This document shows, in pieces, positions 1 to 9,400 of a DNA stretch of 64,000 bases (position 1 is the first letter of the stretch; each line of letters opens with the position of its first letter). The translations under genes and the position numbers were made by a program. The notes under the pieces are model-generated. The model saw only the letters and a list, made by a program, of their open reading frames with translations, ran no database searches and was not told the DNA's origin. The DNA lies in assembly GCF_030010235.1 (NCBI RefSeq), contig NZ_JASCRS010000004.1, positions 124,001 to 188,000 of the forward strand, given 5' to 3'. The stretch is from Leucobacter sp. UT-8R-CII-1-4. Its GTDB lineage: Bacteria; Actinomycetota; Actinomycetes; Actinomycetales; Microbacteriaceae.

Positions 1-750
1 AAGCACCCAGGGCTTGTGAAGGGCTACATTGGCCCAGGATCGAAGGGCGCTGCCGTGCTCGGCGAGAACGGTTCGACCGGCGTGCGTTACCTGCTCGACC
101 CACGTGTTGTCACCGGCACTGCCTGGGTGACCGGTGCAAACGAAGACGAAAAGCATGTTGCCTACCTGGTCGCCGGTCGCGACTTCGAGGCTGACGGCAT
201 CGCCGATATTGCAAACGTGCGTGCCGGTGACCCAGCGCCAGATGGATCGGGCCCAGTCGAGCTGGAACGCGGCATGGAAATTGGCCACGTGTTCCAGCTT
301 GGTCGCAAGTACGCTGAGGCGCTCGGCCTCAAGGTGCTCGACGAAAATGGCAAGCTTGTTACTGTCACGATGGGTTCGTACGGCATCGGCGTGACCCGTA
401 TTCTTGCGGTGCTCGCAGAGCTGAACCACGATGATCGTGGCCTCGTCTGGCCACGCGAGATTGCACCGTTTGATGTGCACCTGGTGGCAACAGGCAAAGA
501 CCCTGTGGTCTTCGAGATCGCTGAGACGCTCGCTGCGAAGCTTGAGGCGGCTGGCGTCGAGGTGATGTTTGATGATCGCCCGAAGGTCTCGCCAGGTGTG
601 AAGTTCGGCGATGCTGAGCTGCTCGGTGTGCCACGCGTTGTGGTTGTCGGTCGCGATGCGGCTGAGGGTTTCGCTGAGGTCTGGGATCGTGCTGCTGGCA
701 CGAAGGATCGCGTGGCGATCGCTGACGTGCCGGCACTGTTTGGGGCGTAG
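1..750 (+). CDS. proS: Prolyl-tRNA synthetase, C-terminal part (partial)
   Basis: Charges tRNA-Pro with proline in the cytoplasm. The reading frame is open from base 1, so the N-terminus lies outside the window and about 249 codons remain. The visible part holds the end of the editing/insertion domain, the class II motif-3 region ([18 protein letters not shown], in which the arginine contacts ATP) and the anticodon-binding domain ([11 protein letters not shown] to [18 protein letters not shown]). It ends with TAG. In actinobacteria proS commonly sits just upstream of rimP-nusA; here a secretion locus follows instead. Identification is secure; only the missing 5' end limits it. Confidence 0.95.
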   Translation, partial: KHPGLVKGYIGPGSKGAAVLGENGSTGVRYLLDPRVVTGTAWVTGANEDEKHVAYLVAGRDFEADGIADIANVRAGDPAPDGSGPVELERGMEIGHVFQLGRKYAEALGLKVLDENGKLVTVTMGSYGIGVTRILAVLAELNHDDRGLVWPREIAPFDVHLVATGKDPVVFEIAETLAAKLEAAGVEVMFDDRPKVSPGVKFGDAELLGVPRVVVVGRDAAEGFAEVWDRAAGTKDRVAIADVPALFGA

Positions 751-770
751 CTCGCCTGTGCGAGTGCCGG
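730..770 (+). terminator. Possible weak hairpin terminator at the end of proS
   Basis: An 8-bp perfect inverted repeat (CCGGCACT at 730-737, AGTGCCGG at 763-770) spans the proS stop codon and encloses a small CTCGC/GCGAG hairpin. No T-run follows, so this could be a factor-dependent stop or chance. Confidence 0.3.
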
Positions 771-1134
771 GCGGTCGTGCTCGTGCTCGTGTTCGGGCAC
801 CTGCTCGTTCGCTCGTGAATTGAAACCGCAAGCAATAGTCGCTTGATCGTGGTTGAAGTGTGCTTCTTCCTGCTGATCTCGTTGCTGTTGCTTGCGGTTT
901 TTGGTTCTCAGCGCGTTGAAACTTGGGTGCTCTCTGGCATCACGGCTGTTTGATCGGGTCGAAAATTGCTACCACTCTCCGTCCACAAGCAGCAGTAACC
1001 AAAGCTTTCTTGAGGATCCGGTGGAATACCACGTGGCCGGACGTGATCTTGTTAGGGTTTTGGTGAGTTCTGATTGATCAGGGCTTTTGTGCGCCGGCAT
1101 GGCGTATCCCAATAACAATGAGACGGAGCCACAC
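771..1134. other. Intergenic region between proS and the WXG100 gene
   Basis: This stretch of more than 360 bases holds no convincing gene. A 61-codon open frame at 892-1077 has no recognisable domain or good ribosome-binding site. The promoter of the secretion locus should lie here, but no clear -35/-10 pair could be picked by eye. A CACGTG palindrome occurs near 1030. Confidence 0.5.
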
Positions 1135-1428
1135 ATGTCGAATATCAAAGTTTCTTACGCTGAAATCGAGCAGTCGGCAGCGCAGCTTGGGCAGGGCCGC
1201 GAGGAGATCACCGCAAAACTGCAGTCGCTACAGCAGCAGATTCAGAACCTCGTATCTTCGGGTTTCGTGACTGACCAGGCATCGGTAAAGTTCAACGCCG
1301 CGTACAACGACTACACCACGAGCGCAAACACCGTAGTTGCAAAGCTCAACGAAATTCAGAGCTTCCTGACCCAGACTGCGAATGCAATGCGCGACATGGA
1401 TGCGCAGATTGCTGCCCGCATCAACTAA
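1135..1428 (+). CDS. WXG100 / ESAT-6-like small secreted protein
   Basis: A 97-residue helical-hairpin protein of the WXG100 superfamily, the typical substrate or partner of type VII secretion. Two amphipathic helices flank the turn at SSGFVTDQAS, where the canonical W-x-G is replaced by S-G-F, a common actinobacterial variant. The second helix carries the Y-x-x-x-T-like segment typical of the export region (YNDYTTSANTV). The ATG at 1135 is preferred over an upstream in-frame start at 1087 because it gives a standard-length protein and follows a purine-rich GACGGAG site. It is the first gene of a locus that ends with an EccC-like ATPase, which supports a secretion role. Confidence 0.9.
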   Translation: MSNIKVSYAEIEQSAAQLGQGREEITAKLQSLQQQIQNLVSSGFVTDQASVKFNAAYNDYTTSANTVVAKLNEIQSFLTQTANAMRDMDAQIAARIN

Positions 1429-1442
1429 TTGGCGCAGAACAC

Positions 1443-1751
1443 ATGAGTGACGGGCTGAAGCTCGAAGATTCAGAACTCTCCGCAGCCGGGGCCACATTGG
1501 TAGCGGCGTCGTACGTGATGGTTCACGACAATACGTCGCGACCCAACGCACAGATTGATTCGCTAACCGGAATTAGTGGTCAAATTGAGCACTATCTCAA
1601 AGGGTTGTCTGTCGCGCGCGCGGCGCTCGCAGATGCGGCAAAGACTGGCAGCGAGAGTATTTCTGCGGTGATGCGAGATAGCGCAGAGCTTGACGCATTC
1701 ATTAGCGCAAACTTGGCATCTGGCTTCGCCGTTCGAAAGGGAAAATCTTGA
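1443..1751 (+). CDS. Small helical protein of a type VII secretion locus
   Basis: A 102-residue protein with no signal peptide and no motif I recognise. It is predicted mostly helical and starts 14 bases after the WXG100 stop. The segment GQIEHYLKGLSVARAALADAAKTGSESISAVM resembles ESX-type helical partners in length and composition. Its stop overlaps the TTG start of the next gene by 4 bases (TTGA), so the two are probably translationally coupled. It may be a second WXG-like subunit or a chaperone/targeting partner for the large downstream protein; this is inferred from position and size only. Confidence 0.75.
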   Translation: MSDGLKLEDSELSAAGATLVAASYVMVHDNTSRPNAQIDSLTGISGQIEHYLKGLSVARAALADAAKTGSESISAVMRDSAELDAFISANLASGFAVRKGKS

Positions 1752-3811
1752 GTCCGAGCGTTCCTGCTGCCTCGGCAGTTCTCGTCGGCACTCCTAAAGC
1801 GGGCAGTGTCGACGAGATTAATGCTGTCGCGACATTTGTGGACGACATCGTTGATGACTGTTACCAGTACAACGTTTCGGTTTCAGGGGCTGCGCGCTAC
1901 CTATCTGGTGCGAAAAGCGTCGGCGTCACCCGAATTCAAAACAAGCTGCTTGAACGTTTGCTGCCAGGTTCAGATGTGCTGAGCGAATCTGCTGGTCAAG
2001 CGAAAAAGACGTTCAACAGTTACGCGTCAGAGGTCGAGCTGATTCATAAACGAGCCGATCAGATCAAACAAGATGTCAGGGATGACCTGCAGTCGATCTC
2101 TTCGGCGATGTCGGAGATCGAACGGATCGCTCGAGAGATTCGTGTCTCAGCGTCGTATTCTTGGCAGGCAGTGCCGCCGGGTCAACTCCCAGACCCCGTG
2201 TTAAGTCGCGCGGCGGATGATCTTTCGTCGGCAGAACAATCCGCAGCCAAACAGAACCTGCGAATGCTGTACGAGAATCAGTGGCTTGGCGCCGCTGTTC
2301 GCTGGAAGACCGCGCTCGAACACATTGACAGCTTGAAAGCCGAGTGGGCCCGGCTTATCGATGAGCGTCGGATTGCTGAAAAAGCGCTCGTGGACGCGCT
2401 CGACGACACCGCAATCGGGCACATGATTTCCCTTGGCTCCGGTGCCGGTACTTCGGCAAAACGGACCATAGCGCTTGTAATTTCTGGCGAGCTTTGGGGT
2501 GAAAGTAACGAAGGCACTCCCTATAGCACCAGCCACCCTCTGCTGAAAAAATTGATCGGGACCGAGGACGGGTCTCATTTTCAGAATCTGTCCATTACCC
2601 CAGAAGAGATCGCGAGCAACTGGGACACCCTCGAACCCGAAGAGCAGGCAATCCTCATTGCTGCCGTGCCGGGAGTAATTGGAAATCTGCCAGGTCTGAG
2701 CGGTGAAGTGCGAAATCTGGTCAACCGGGCGCAGATGACTTTCTTCCGCGAGCACCCACAATTGCTTACTCCCGAACAGCTGCGCTTGGCAGCGGGCCTG
2801 CAGAACATTCTTAACAGAGAAGACCTGCAACTTCGGTCGGGACAGGGCGCAGACCCCCCGATTCAAGTCCTGGGCCTAGATCTGGCAGTGAGCCCGCCCC
2901 GTGCGGCAGTCTCTTACGGAAACGTCGATACTGCGGGCAACGTTACCTGGCTTGTTCCCGGGATGCTCAACGACGCTTCTGAGGGAATTAAAGGTATGGA
3001 CGAAGCGGGTGTGAACCTGTTTCGGACGCAAGGTAGGGTGTCGGGCGGCAACCAGAATGCTGTCATCGCTTGGCTTGGTTATGACACCCCTGGGGACCCG
3101 CTTAAATGGGATTTTGGTGTTCTCGCTTCTGAATCCGCGATTACCGGCGCAAGTCGGCTTGTCGCAGAAATCAATGGACTTGATGCATCACGGTTGCACG
3201 GTGGGGGAGAGCTGCCAACTCGGAATGTAGCTGCGCATTCTTACGGCACCACTGTGGCCTCGATCGCACTAAAAGATGTGCAATACCCCGTTGACACTTT
3301 TGTGATGATCGGTTCGGCAGGCTTGGACACTGCTGAAATCAAGAGTTTGGGCGACCTTAAAGTTAAAGAAGTGTCGCCTGGCCAATCAGCGATTTACACG
3401 ACTCACGCAGACGGAGACCATCTCGCACCAGCAGGCGCGGGGGCAAGCGGCAGAGGGCAGCCAAATCCGAATGCCAACGGTTATGGGCTGCAGAATTTTA
3501 GCCCAGTTTATGGAGGCGCGATCTCGTTCTCGGCAGAAGGTGACACCTCTCTGCAACTGAAGGGCACAAATGGCCACTCGCTAATAGGATCAGGACTGGA
3601 ACCTGGTGGGGCTGGTATTAGTGCATCGGTTGGCCAGGGGTACCTAGACTCAGCGACAGAGTCGATTAATTCTATTTCGAAGATCACCACTGGAAACATT
3701 GATCTAAAACTTCAGCATTCATTTCAAATCACTGAAGCAGAACGAGTGAACTACATCATCGACCCCGCTACAGGCAACCTGTACCCATATCGTGTGAAGG
3801 AGACCACATGA
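1748..3811 (+). CDS. DUF1023-like alpha/beta-hydrolase, candidate type VII secreted effector
   Basis: A 687-residue protein with a TTG start that overlaps the previous stop. Residues ~1-220 are helix-rich and charged, like the leading domain of T7SS-exported proteins. Residues ~370-640 match the actinobacterial DUF1023 hydrolase pattern: AWLGYDTPGDP, then AHSYGTT with candidate nucleophile Ser498, then an acidic pair (D555/D557 in HADGDHLAP), and a candidate His610 in GTNGHSLIG. The first residue of the nucleophile elbow is Ala rather than Gly. No signal peptide or membrane segment is visible. It is followed, with a 4-base ATGA overlap, by four lipoprotein genes. Family knowledge suggests lipase/esterase-like activity; its substrate and its secretion are inferences from context. 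Confidence 0.8.
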   Translation: MSPSVPAASAVLVGTPKAGSVDEINAVATFVDDIVDDCYQYNVSVSGAARYLSGAKSVGVTRIQNKLLERLLPGSDVLSESAGQAKKTFNSYASEVELIHKRADQIKQDVRDDLQSISSAMSEIERIAREIRVSASYSWQAVPPGQLPDPVLSRAADDLSSAEQSAAKQNLRMLYENQWLGAAVRWKTALEHIDSLKAEWARLIDERRIAEKALVDALDDTAIGHMISLGSGAGTSAKRTIALVISGELWGESNEGTPYSTSHPLLKKLIGTEDGSHFQNLSITPEEIASNWDTLEPEEQAILIAAVPGVIGNLPGLSGEVRNLVNRAQMTFFREHPQLLTPEQLRLAAGLQNILNREDLQLRSGQGADPPIQVLGLDLAVSPPRAAVSYGNVDTAGNVTWLVPGMLNDASEGIKGMDEAGVNLFRTQGRVSGGNQNAVIAWLGYDTPGDPLKWDFGVLASESAITGASRLVAEINGLDASRLHGGGELPTRNVAAHSYGTTVASIALKDVQYPVDTFVMIGSAGLDTAEIKSLGDLKVKEVSPGQSAIYTTHADGDHLAPAGAGASGRGQPNPNANGYGLQNFSPVYGGAISFSAEGDTSLQLKGTNGHSLIGSGLEPGGAGISASVGQGYLDSATESINSISKITTGNIDLKLQHSFQITEAERVNYIIDPATGNLYPYRVKETT

Positions 3812-4443
3812 TCCCAGGCTTGAAAAATCGCTACCGAAAAGTTGCAGTGTTCTTCACCGCTTCAACTTTTGTTCTTGGATTGAGCGCGTGCGCTCAGGAG
3901 GTGCCGCTTGTGACTGAATCGACTCGGCTGAGCGATGACACACTCGCCGAGCAGCAGGCCTGGCTTGCTGAGCAAGCGGACGCGATAATCCAGGCGTCCG
4001 GTATTAGCGAAGGCTGGTACGAACTTCTTGGCGATGGACGGATTCGCGACTGGACGGGGCCGAGCTCTGAACGGAGTGCCTATATTGAGGGGTATTATCC
4101 TCGGGAATGCGCAGGCACCGGTACTGGTCAGAACAGAATCTCCCTACACAATGATTCAGTAGGGGAGAGTCCTGTGCGAACAGCTGACCAGGTTCGACAT
4201 TTTTGGGAAGCACAGGGGTGGACAGTCTCTCCGTTGGGTCCCCAGGACGAGACCGGACGTGACTACCGGGCGGATCGGGAAGACGGGGCAATTCTTACTT
4301 TGCTAACGACCCCGGACCGTATGGTGTTTGAGGTGTATACGAGCTGTTCTGCCGACGAGAGTGTCGGTAATTGGATGGAGCACGCGCGCGCGAAGAACGA
4401 GTTCGAGGAAGAACTCGCCACTCGTGAGCAGGCGGCAGAATAG
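3808..4443 (+). CDS. Lipoprotein, copy 1 of a tandem paralogous family
   Basis: A 211-residue predicted lipoprotein. A basic n-region (KNRYRK) and hydrophobic stretch lead to the lipobox LSAC, with lipidated Cys28. The mature part begins AQEVPLVTES, shared by all four copies, and has two further conserved cysteines (RECAG and TSCSADES) that could form an extracytoplasmic disulfide. The ATG overlaps the stop of the hydrolase gene by 4 bases, so the two are coupled. No known domain was recognised. Its position directly behind a putative secreted hydrolase suggests an immunity or accessory role. It is clearly related to, but diverged from, copies 2 and 4. Confidence 0.85.
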   Translation: MIPGLKNRYRKVAVFFTASTFVLGLSACAQEVPLVTESTRLSDDTLAEQQAWLAEQADAIIQASGISEGWYELLGDGRIRDWTGPSSERSAYIEGYYPRECAGTGTGQNRISLHNDSVGESPVRTADQVRHFWEAQGWTVSPLGPQDETGRDYRADREDGAILTLLTTPDRMVFEVYTSCSADESVGNWMEHARAKNEFEEELATREQAAE

Positions 4444-4448
4444 AGCTT

Positions 4449-5093
4449 TTGTTGTTGGTTCATAGATCCTTTCGCAGCGGCAAGCGCGCGATTTCAGCGT
4501 TTGCGGCCTCGCTCGCGTGCCTTGGCCTGCTCGCCTCGTGTGCTCAGGAGGTGCCGCTTGTGACGGAATCAATGAAGTTGACAAATGACACGTTGAGCGA
4601 GCAACGTGTTTGGCTTGCTTCGGAGGCAGACAAAGCAATTGCTGCTTCTGAGGTGCCGGATGGGTGGCATGAGCGGCTCTATGATCGGCCAAGCTACCCG
4701 TGGACTGGGCCGAGCGAAGAGCGAGACCGCTACATGGAAGGAATATTCCCGAGGGAATGCGCGGGATCCAACAGTGGCCGGATGAACTTCAGTCTGAACA
4801 ATGATGTCGCACTTGAAGATCCTTTTTCTGTTGCAGATCGTGTTCGCAGCTTCTGGGAAGCGGAGGGTTGGACTACTTCTGATGTCACACCGCCGAATGA
4901 CTACGAAGTGTATTTCCGGGCAGATCGCGAAGACGGTGCCATTCTTGGGTTTACTGCTTCTGAGAAAGGCTTGCTCATTAAGGTGATGACCAGTTGCTCT
5001 GTAAACGAAAGCGTTGGCAACTGGATGGCGCACGAGGGTGAGAAAAATGAGTTCGAGGAAGAGCTCGCCACTCGCGAACCAGCGGCAGAATAG
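4449..5093 (+). CDS. Lipoprotein, copy 2 of a tandem paralogous family
   Basis: A 214-residue lipoprotein with lipobox LLASC (Cys31) and the shared AQEVPLVTES mature N-terminus. Three consecutive TTG codons begin 5 bases after the previous stop. There is no ATG and no strong ribosome-binding site, so translation probably depends on coupling, and the exact TTG used is uncertain. Conserved cysteines lie in RECAGSNSG and TSCSVNES. By hand comparison it is about 88% identical to copy 4 (25 differences in 214), far closer than to copies 1 and 3. Function is unknown; see the effector/immunity hypothesis. Confidence 0.85.
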   Translation: MLLVHRSFRSGKRAISAFAASLACLGLLASCAQEVPLVTESMKLTNDTLSEQRVWLASEADKAIAASEVPDGWHERLYDRPSYPWTGPSEERDRYMEGIFPRECAGSNSGRMNFSLNNDVALEDPFSVADRVRSFWEAEGWTTSDVTPPNDYEVYFRADREDGAILGFTASEKGLLIKVMTSCSVNESVGNWMAHEGEKNEFEEELATREPAAE

Positions 5094-5098
5094 AGCTT

Positions 5099-5746
5099 TT
5101 GTTGTTGGTTCATAGATCCTTTCGCAGCGGTAAGCGCGCGACATCAGCGTGCGTTGCCTCAGTAGTGTGTCTTGCCCTGCTCACTTCGTGTGCGCAGGAG
5201 GCGCCGCTTGTGACGGAATCTACTCGGTTGAGTAATGACACCCTTGAAGATCAACGAAGCTGGGTGACAGAGCAAGCGGACGCCGCAATTTCCGCCACGG
5301 GTATTTCGGAAGGTTGGCATGAGCGGGGCTACCTACCTGAAGACGATATTTCGTGGTCGACAGTTGCCACCGATAGACAGCGAATCATCAGAGGCTTAGT
5401 GACGGCGCAGTGCTCTGGAACAAATTCGGGTCTCCTAGATCTTGGTTTGAATAACGACATCCAGCTTGATTCCTTCGCACAAATCGTTGATCAGGTGAGG
5501 GACTTTTGGCAGGGTGAAGGCTGGACGATCACGAATGTGATTCCCCCAAACGAGGAAGAGCTTTATATTCGTGCTGATCGGGAGGACGGGGCTGTGCTTG
5601 CGTTCAATGCGACAGCGAGGGGAATGTTGTTGGAAGTCGCTTCCAGCTGCTCGGTAAATTCAACTGTTGCAAATCGCTACGGACCTGCTGGTGCAGCCAA
5701 TGAGTTCGAGGAAGAACCCACCACTCGTGAGCAAGCGGCAGAATAG
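5099..5746 (+). CDS. Lipoprotein, copy 3 of a tandem paralogous family
   Basis: A 215-residue lipoprotein with lipobox LLTSC (Cys31). The signal peptide and the C-terminal tail closely match the neighbouring copies, but the central ~150 residues have diverged (for example RGYLPEDDISWSTVATDR replaces the RLYDRPSYPWTGPS region of copies 2 and 4). The two mature cysteines are kept (QCSGTNSG, SSCSVNST). The start is again a TTG run 5 bases after the previous stop. Conserved ends with a variable middle are what one expects if the middle carries binding specificity. Confidence 0.85.
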   Translation: MLLVHRSFRSGKRATSACVASVVCLALLTSCAQEAPLVTESTRLSNDTLEDQRSWVTEQADAAISATGISEGWHERGYLPEDDISWSTVATDRQRIIRGLVTAQCSGTNSGLLDLGLNNDIQLDSFAQIVDQVRDFWQGEGWTITNVIPPNEEELYIRADREDGAVLAFNATARGMLLEVASSCSVNSTVANRYGPAGAANEFEEEPTTREQAAE

Positions 5747-5751
5747 AGCTT

Positions 5752-6396
5752 TTGTTGTTGGTTGATAGATTCTTTCGCAGCGGAAAGCACGCGATTTCAG
5801 CGTTCGCGGCCTCGCTCGCGTGCCTTGGCCTGCTCGCCTCGTGTGCTCAGGAGGTGCCACTTGTGACGGAATCAATGACTTTGACGAACGAAACGTTGAG
5901 CGAACAACGTGTTTGGCTTGCTTCGGAGGCAGACAAAGCAATTGCTGCTTCGGAGGTGCCGGATGGGTGGCATGAGCGCCTCTATGATCGGCCAAGTTAT
6001 CCGTGGACCGGGCCGAGCGAAGAGCGAGACCGCTACCTGGAGGGAGTGTTCCCGATGGAATGCGCGGGCTCCAATAGCGGAAGACTCGACATCGGTTTGA
6101 ATAACGACGTTGTGCTTGAAGATCCATTCTCGGTTGCAGATCGTGTTCGCAGCTTTTGGGAAACAGAGGGTTGGGTAACTTCTGATGTCACACCGCCGAA
6201 TGACTATGAAGTGTATTTCCGGGCAGATCGCGAAGACGGTGCCATTCTTGGATTCACTGCTTCTGAGAAAGGCTTGCTCATTCAAGTGATGACCAGCTGC
6301 TCTGTAAACGAAAGCGTCGGCAACTGGATGGCGCACGAGGGCGAAAAGAACGACTCGAAAGAAGAGCAACCCACTCGTGAACAAGTTTCAGATTAA
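5752..6396 (+). CDS. Lipoprotein, copy 4 of a tandem paralogous family
   Basis: A 214-residue lipoprotein with lipobox LLASC (Cys31), nearly a duplicate of copy 2. Differences cluster in the signal peptide, in a short segment around NSGRLDIGLNNDVV, and in the C-terminal tail. The last ~12 residues (KEEQPTREQVSD) depart from the EEELATRE ending of the other copies. The start is a TTG run 5 bases after copy 3. An 81-base gap separates it from the downstream ATPase gene, the longest gap since the hydrolase, so the ATPase may have its own promoter. Confidence 0.85.
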   Translation: MLLVDRFFRSGKHAISAFAASLACLGLLASCAQEVPLVTESMTLTNETLSEQRVWLASEADKAIAASEVPDGWHERLYDRPSYPWTGPSEERDRYLEGVFPMECAGSNSGRLDIGLNNDVVLEDPFSVADRVRSFWETEGWVTSDVTPPNDYEVYFRADREDGAILGFTASEKGLLIQVMTSCSVNESVGNWMAHEGEKNDSKEEQPTREQVSD

Positions 6397-6477
6397 AAGA
6401 CCACGAGAACTAAAATCAAAGATTGATACTGCAGAAGTCTCAATCGCCTGACTCCGCACGAATGGGTGCACTAAACA

Positions 6478-9400
6478 ATGAAATTAAAACTCGGCGTGAG
6501 CGCCGCTGGCGGCGCAAACCACGACATCACCGTTTCTTGCGATGTCACCACGACAATTGGTGAACTTGCTCTCTCCCTCATGCGCACAGAACTGTTCGCT
6601 GGCTCAAACCTGGAATCATTCGCAGCGCTTCGTCGTGGACATGTCACGCTACTTGGAAACGCAGGCGATGGCCGGGGCGAGCAACTGCTTGACCCCGCAA
6701 CGTGCGTTGGCGTTTCTGGCCTGCAATCGGGCTGGCAGATCACAGTAGTGCCCGAATTTGGCACACAGGCGCACAGGCCGATCCCCATGCTTGGCACCGT
6801 GGAGGTGCTGAATGGCCCGCAAGAGGGCGCCGTCTACAGTCTTGTCGCGGGTAACAACACGATTGGCCGTGACTCTCTCAGCCGGGTGCTGATCGACGAC
6901 CGGAGCGTTTCGAGACGGCACGCGGTCATCGAAGTTGGCGCACATATGGTGCTGCGCGACCTTGGCTCAGCCAACGGCATTGAAGCCTACGGGCAGCCCG
7001 CTGAGCAAATCGCGATCACTCGCGCGACGGAGGTGCTGCTTGGTTCGATTCGTGTCCGAATTACGCCGCTCTTAGACCAGACTGAAAGTGGCCCACTTGA
7101 CCACAGACATCCACACACGAGAGCACCACGGGTCGATCCTCGTTTCCCTCTGACGAAGCGCGAACTGCCAAAGCCGCCACAACCCACGCAAGCAAACCGA
7201 ATTCCACTGCTTGCGATGCTCGCGCCCATGATGATGGGCGGCGTCATGTTTGCGGTCACTCGGTCACCGATGAGCTTGATGATGGTCGCGTTCACGCCAC
7301 TTATGATGATCGGCTCATGGGTTGACAGCCTGACCTCAGGCAAACGCAAACTTAAGCGAGAGCTGCGGCAATTTCTGGAAACACTTTCGACCGAGCGTGC
7401 AGAGCTGAGCGAACTTCGCGCCGAAGAAGTCGCGGTACGGCACACCGAGACACCTGACCTCGCAAGCATCGCGAATGCGGTGCAGACTCGCAGCCGCTTA
7501 CTTTGGGCCAGAAGGCCAGAGCATCGGAGTTTTCTAGAGTTGCGGTTTGGTGACGGCACTCTGCCAAGCCGAACCGTAGTTGAGCTGCCGCATCGCGGTG
7601 ATGCCGCGGCAGAGCAGTGGAATGCACTGCGCGAAATGAAAGACGAATTTGCTTCGGTCACACCGGTTCCGGTTCTTGAACGCCTTGATCGTTGCGGTTC
7701 AATCGGGGTAGCGGGGGATCAGCAGATCGCCGACGGGCTTGCGCGCGGCCTCGTACTGCAGCTTGCCGGATTGCACTCTCCAGCCGAAGTGGTGATTGCG
7801 GCGTTCGCCGGATCGGCGCGTGCGGGCGGCGCGTGGGAATGGCTCAAATGGCTGCCGCACATTGACCCAGTGGGCAGCCCCGTTGCTGCCTGGCCACTTG
7901 CCGACAGTTCGAGTGCTGCGACAACGCTGCTGATTGCGCTTGAGGCATTGATTGAGCAGCGTCGCGGTACGAACTCAGCCTCGGTTCGTTCGCACCTCAC
8001 CCCAGATGAGGTGCCCGACAGTGCGGATGAAGCAGTGAGCTCGTTGCCGGTAACTCCTGCGGTTGTGGTGCTCGTACTTGAACAGGAGATTGAAGAGGCT
8101 CATCGCACCCGTTTGATTGCGCTCGCTGAAGATGGCCCGGACCTTGGCATTCATGTGATTTGGGTTGCTGATGACATCGCTCGGGTGCCGGCGGCCTGCC
8201 GCAGCTTTGTAGAGGTAACTTCGAGTGCGCACGCGCAGAGCAAGCCGCAGCCGCCGTTGGCCACATCACTACCTCTACCCCAGGTCGGCACCGCGAACTT
8301 TGTGCGCTTCGGACAGACCGTGGCGCTGAGCCGAATCGAATACGTGGAACTCAATGAAGCAGCAGCTTTTGCGAGGTCGCTCGCCCCGGTTGACGACACT
8401 GCGGCACGCGCCCTCGATGAGAGTGACTTGCCACGAAGCGTGAATCTTCGCGAGTTGCACCGTGTTGATTTGCTCGGCGGTGCCGGACCAATTCTGCAGA
8501 GTTGGCAGACGAGTGGCAGCCTCGTGCGTGCCTGGCAACCGGGCGAAGAACGTGACGCAGTGAAGCTTGCTGCGGTCGTAGGTCAGAGTCCAGAGGGGCC
8601 AGCCGAGATTGACCTGCGGGTGCACGGCCCGCATGCGCTTGTCGGTGGCACCACGGGTGCAGGCAAATCGGAGTTTCTGCAAAGCTGGATTATGAGTCTC
8701 GCAGCAACGATCAGCCCGGATCGCCTCACTTTCTTGCTGGTCGACTACAAGGGCGGAGCAGCCTTTGCCGAGTGTGTTGATCTGCCGCACACGGTGGGCC
8801 TCGTCACTGACCTGAGCCCACATCTTGTGCGCCGCGCACTTACTTCGCTTCGCGCCGAGTTGCGCTACCGGGAAGAGCTGCTTGCTGAACACGGTGCGAA
8901 AGACTTGATCACTATGGAAAAGCGCGGTGACGCGGCCGCGCCGCCCGCGCTCGTGATCGTGATCGACGAATTTGCTGCACTCGCGAGTGAGGTGCCCGAG
9001 TTTGTTGATGGCGTGATCGACGTTGCGCAGCGAGGACGCTCACTCGGCTTGCATCTGATCTTGGCAACTCAGCGCCCGGCGGGCGTGATCAAAGACAATC
9101 TTCGTGCGAACACCAACCTTCGTGTAGCTCTGCGGATGGCAGACGAAGCTGATAGCGCCGATGTGATTGGGGTGAAGGACGCGGCCTTTTTCGATGCAGA
9201 GACTCCGGGCCGAGGGGCAGTGAAGTCTGGTGCTGGTCGCATCTCTAGTTTTCAGACGGGATACCTTGGCGGCCGCTCCGTCGATGAAGTCACAGCTGCC
9301 CGTCTTGAGATTCGTGATTTGAGTTTCGTTGAGGGTGACGCTTGGGACATTCCAGACGGAACGCACGCCGATATCCGAAAACGAGCGCGACGCGGTCAGG

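Larger units (their letters stand above)
4390..5812 (+). repeat. Direct repeats at the three lipoprotein gene junctions
   Basis: Near-identical sequence of about 90-100 bases recurs around 4390-4490, 5045-5145 and 5700-5800. It covers the acidic C-terminal codons, the stop, the AGCTT spacer, the TTG run and the first signal-peptide codons. Spacing of about 655 bases equals one gene unit. The pattern shows tandem duplication and would support unequal crossing-over or gene conversion. Confidence 0.85.

Noticed and set aside
892..1077. A 61-codon open frame upstream of the WXG100 gene
   Set aside because: No family resemblance, Ser-rich low-quality sequence, and no good ribosome-binding site; more likely part of the promoter region.
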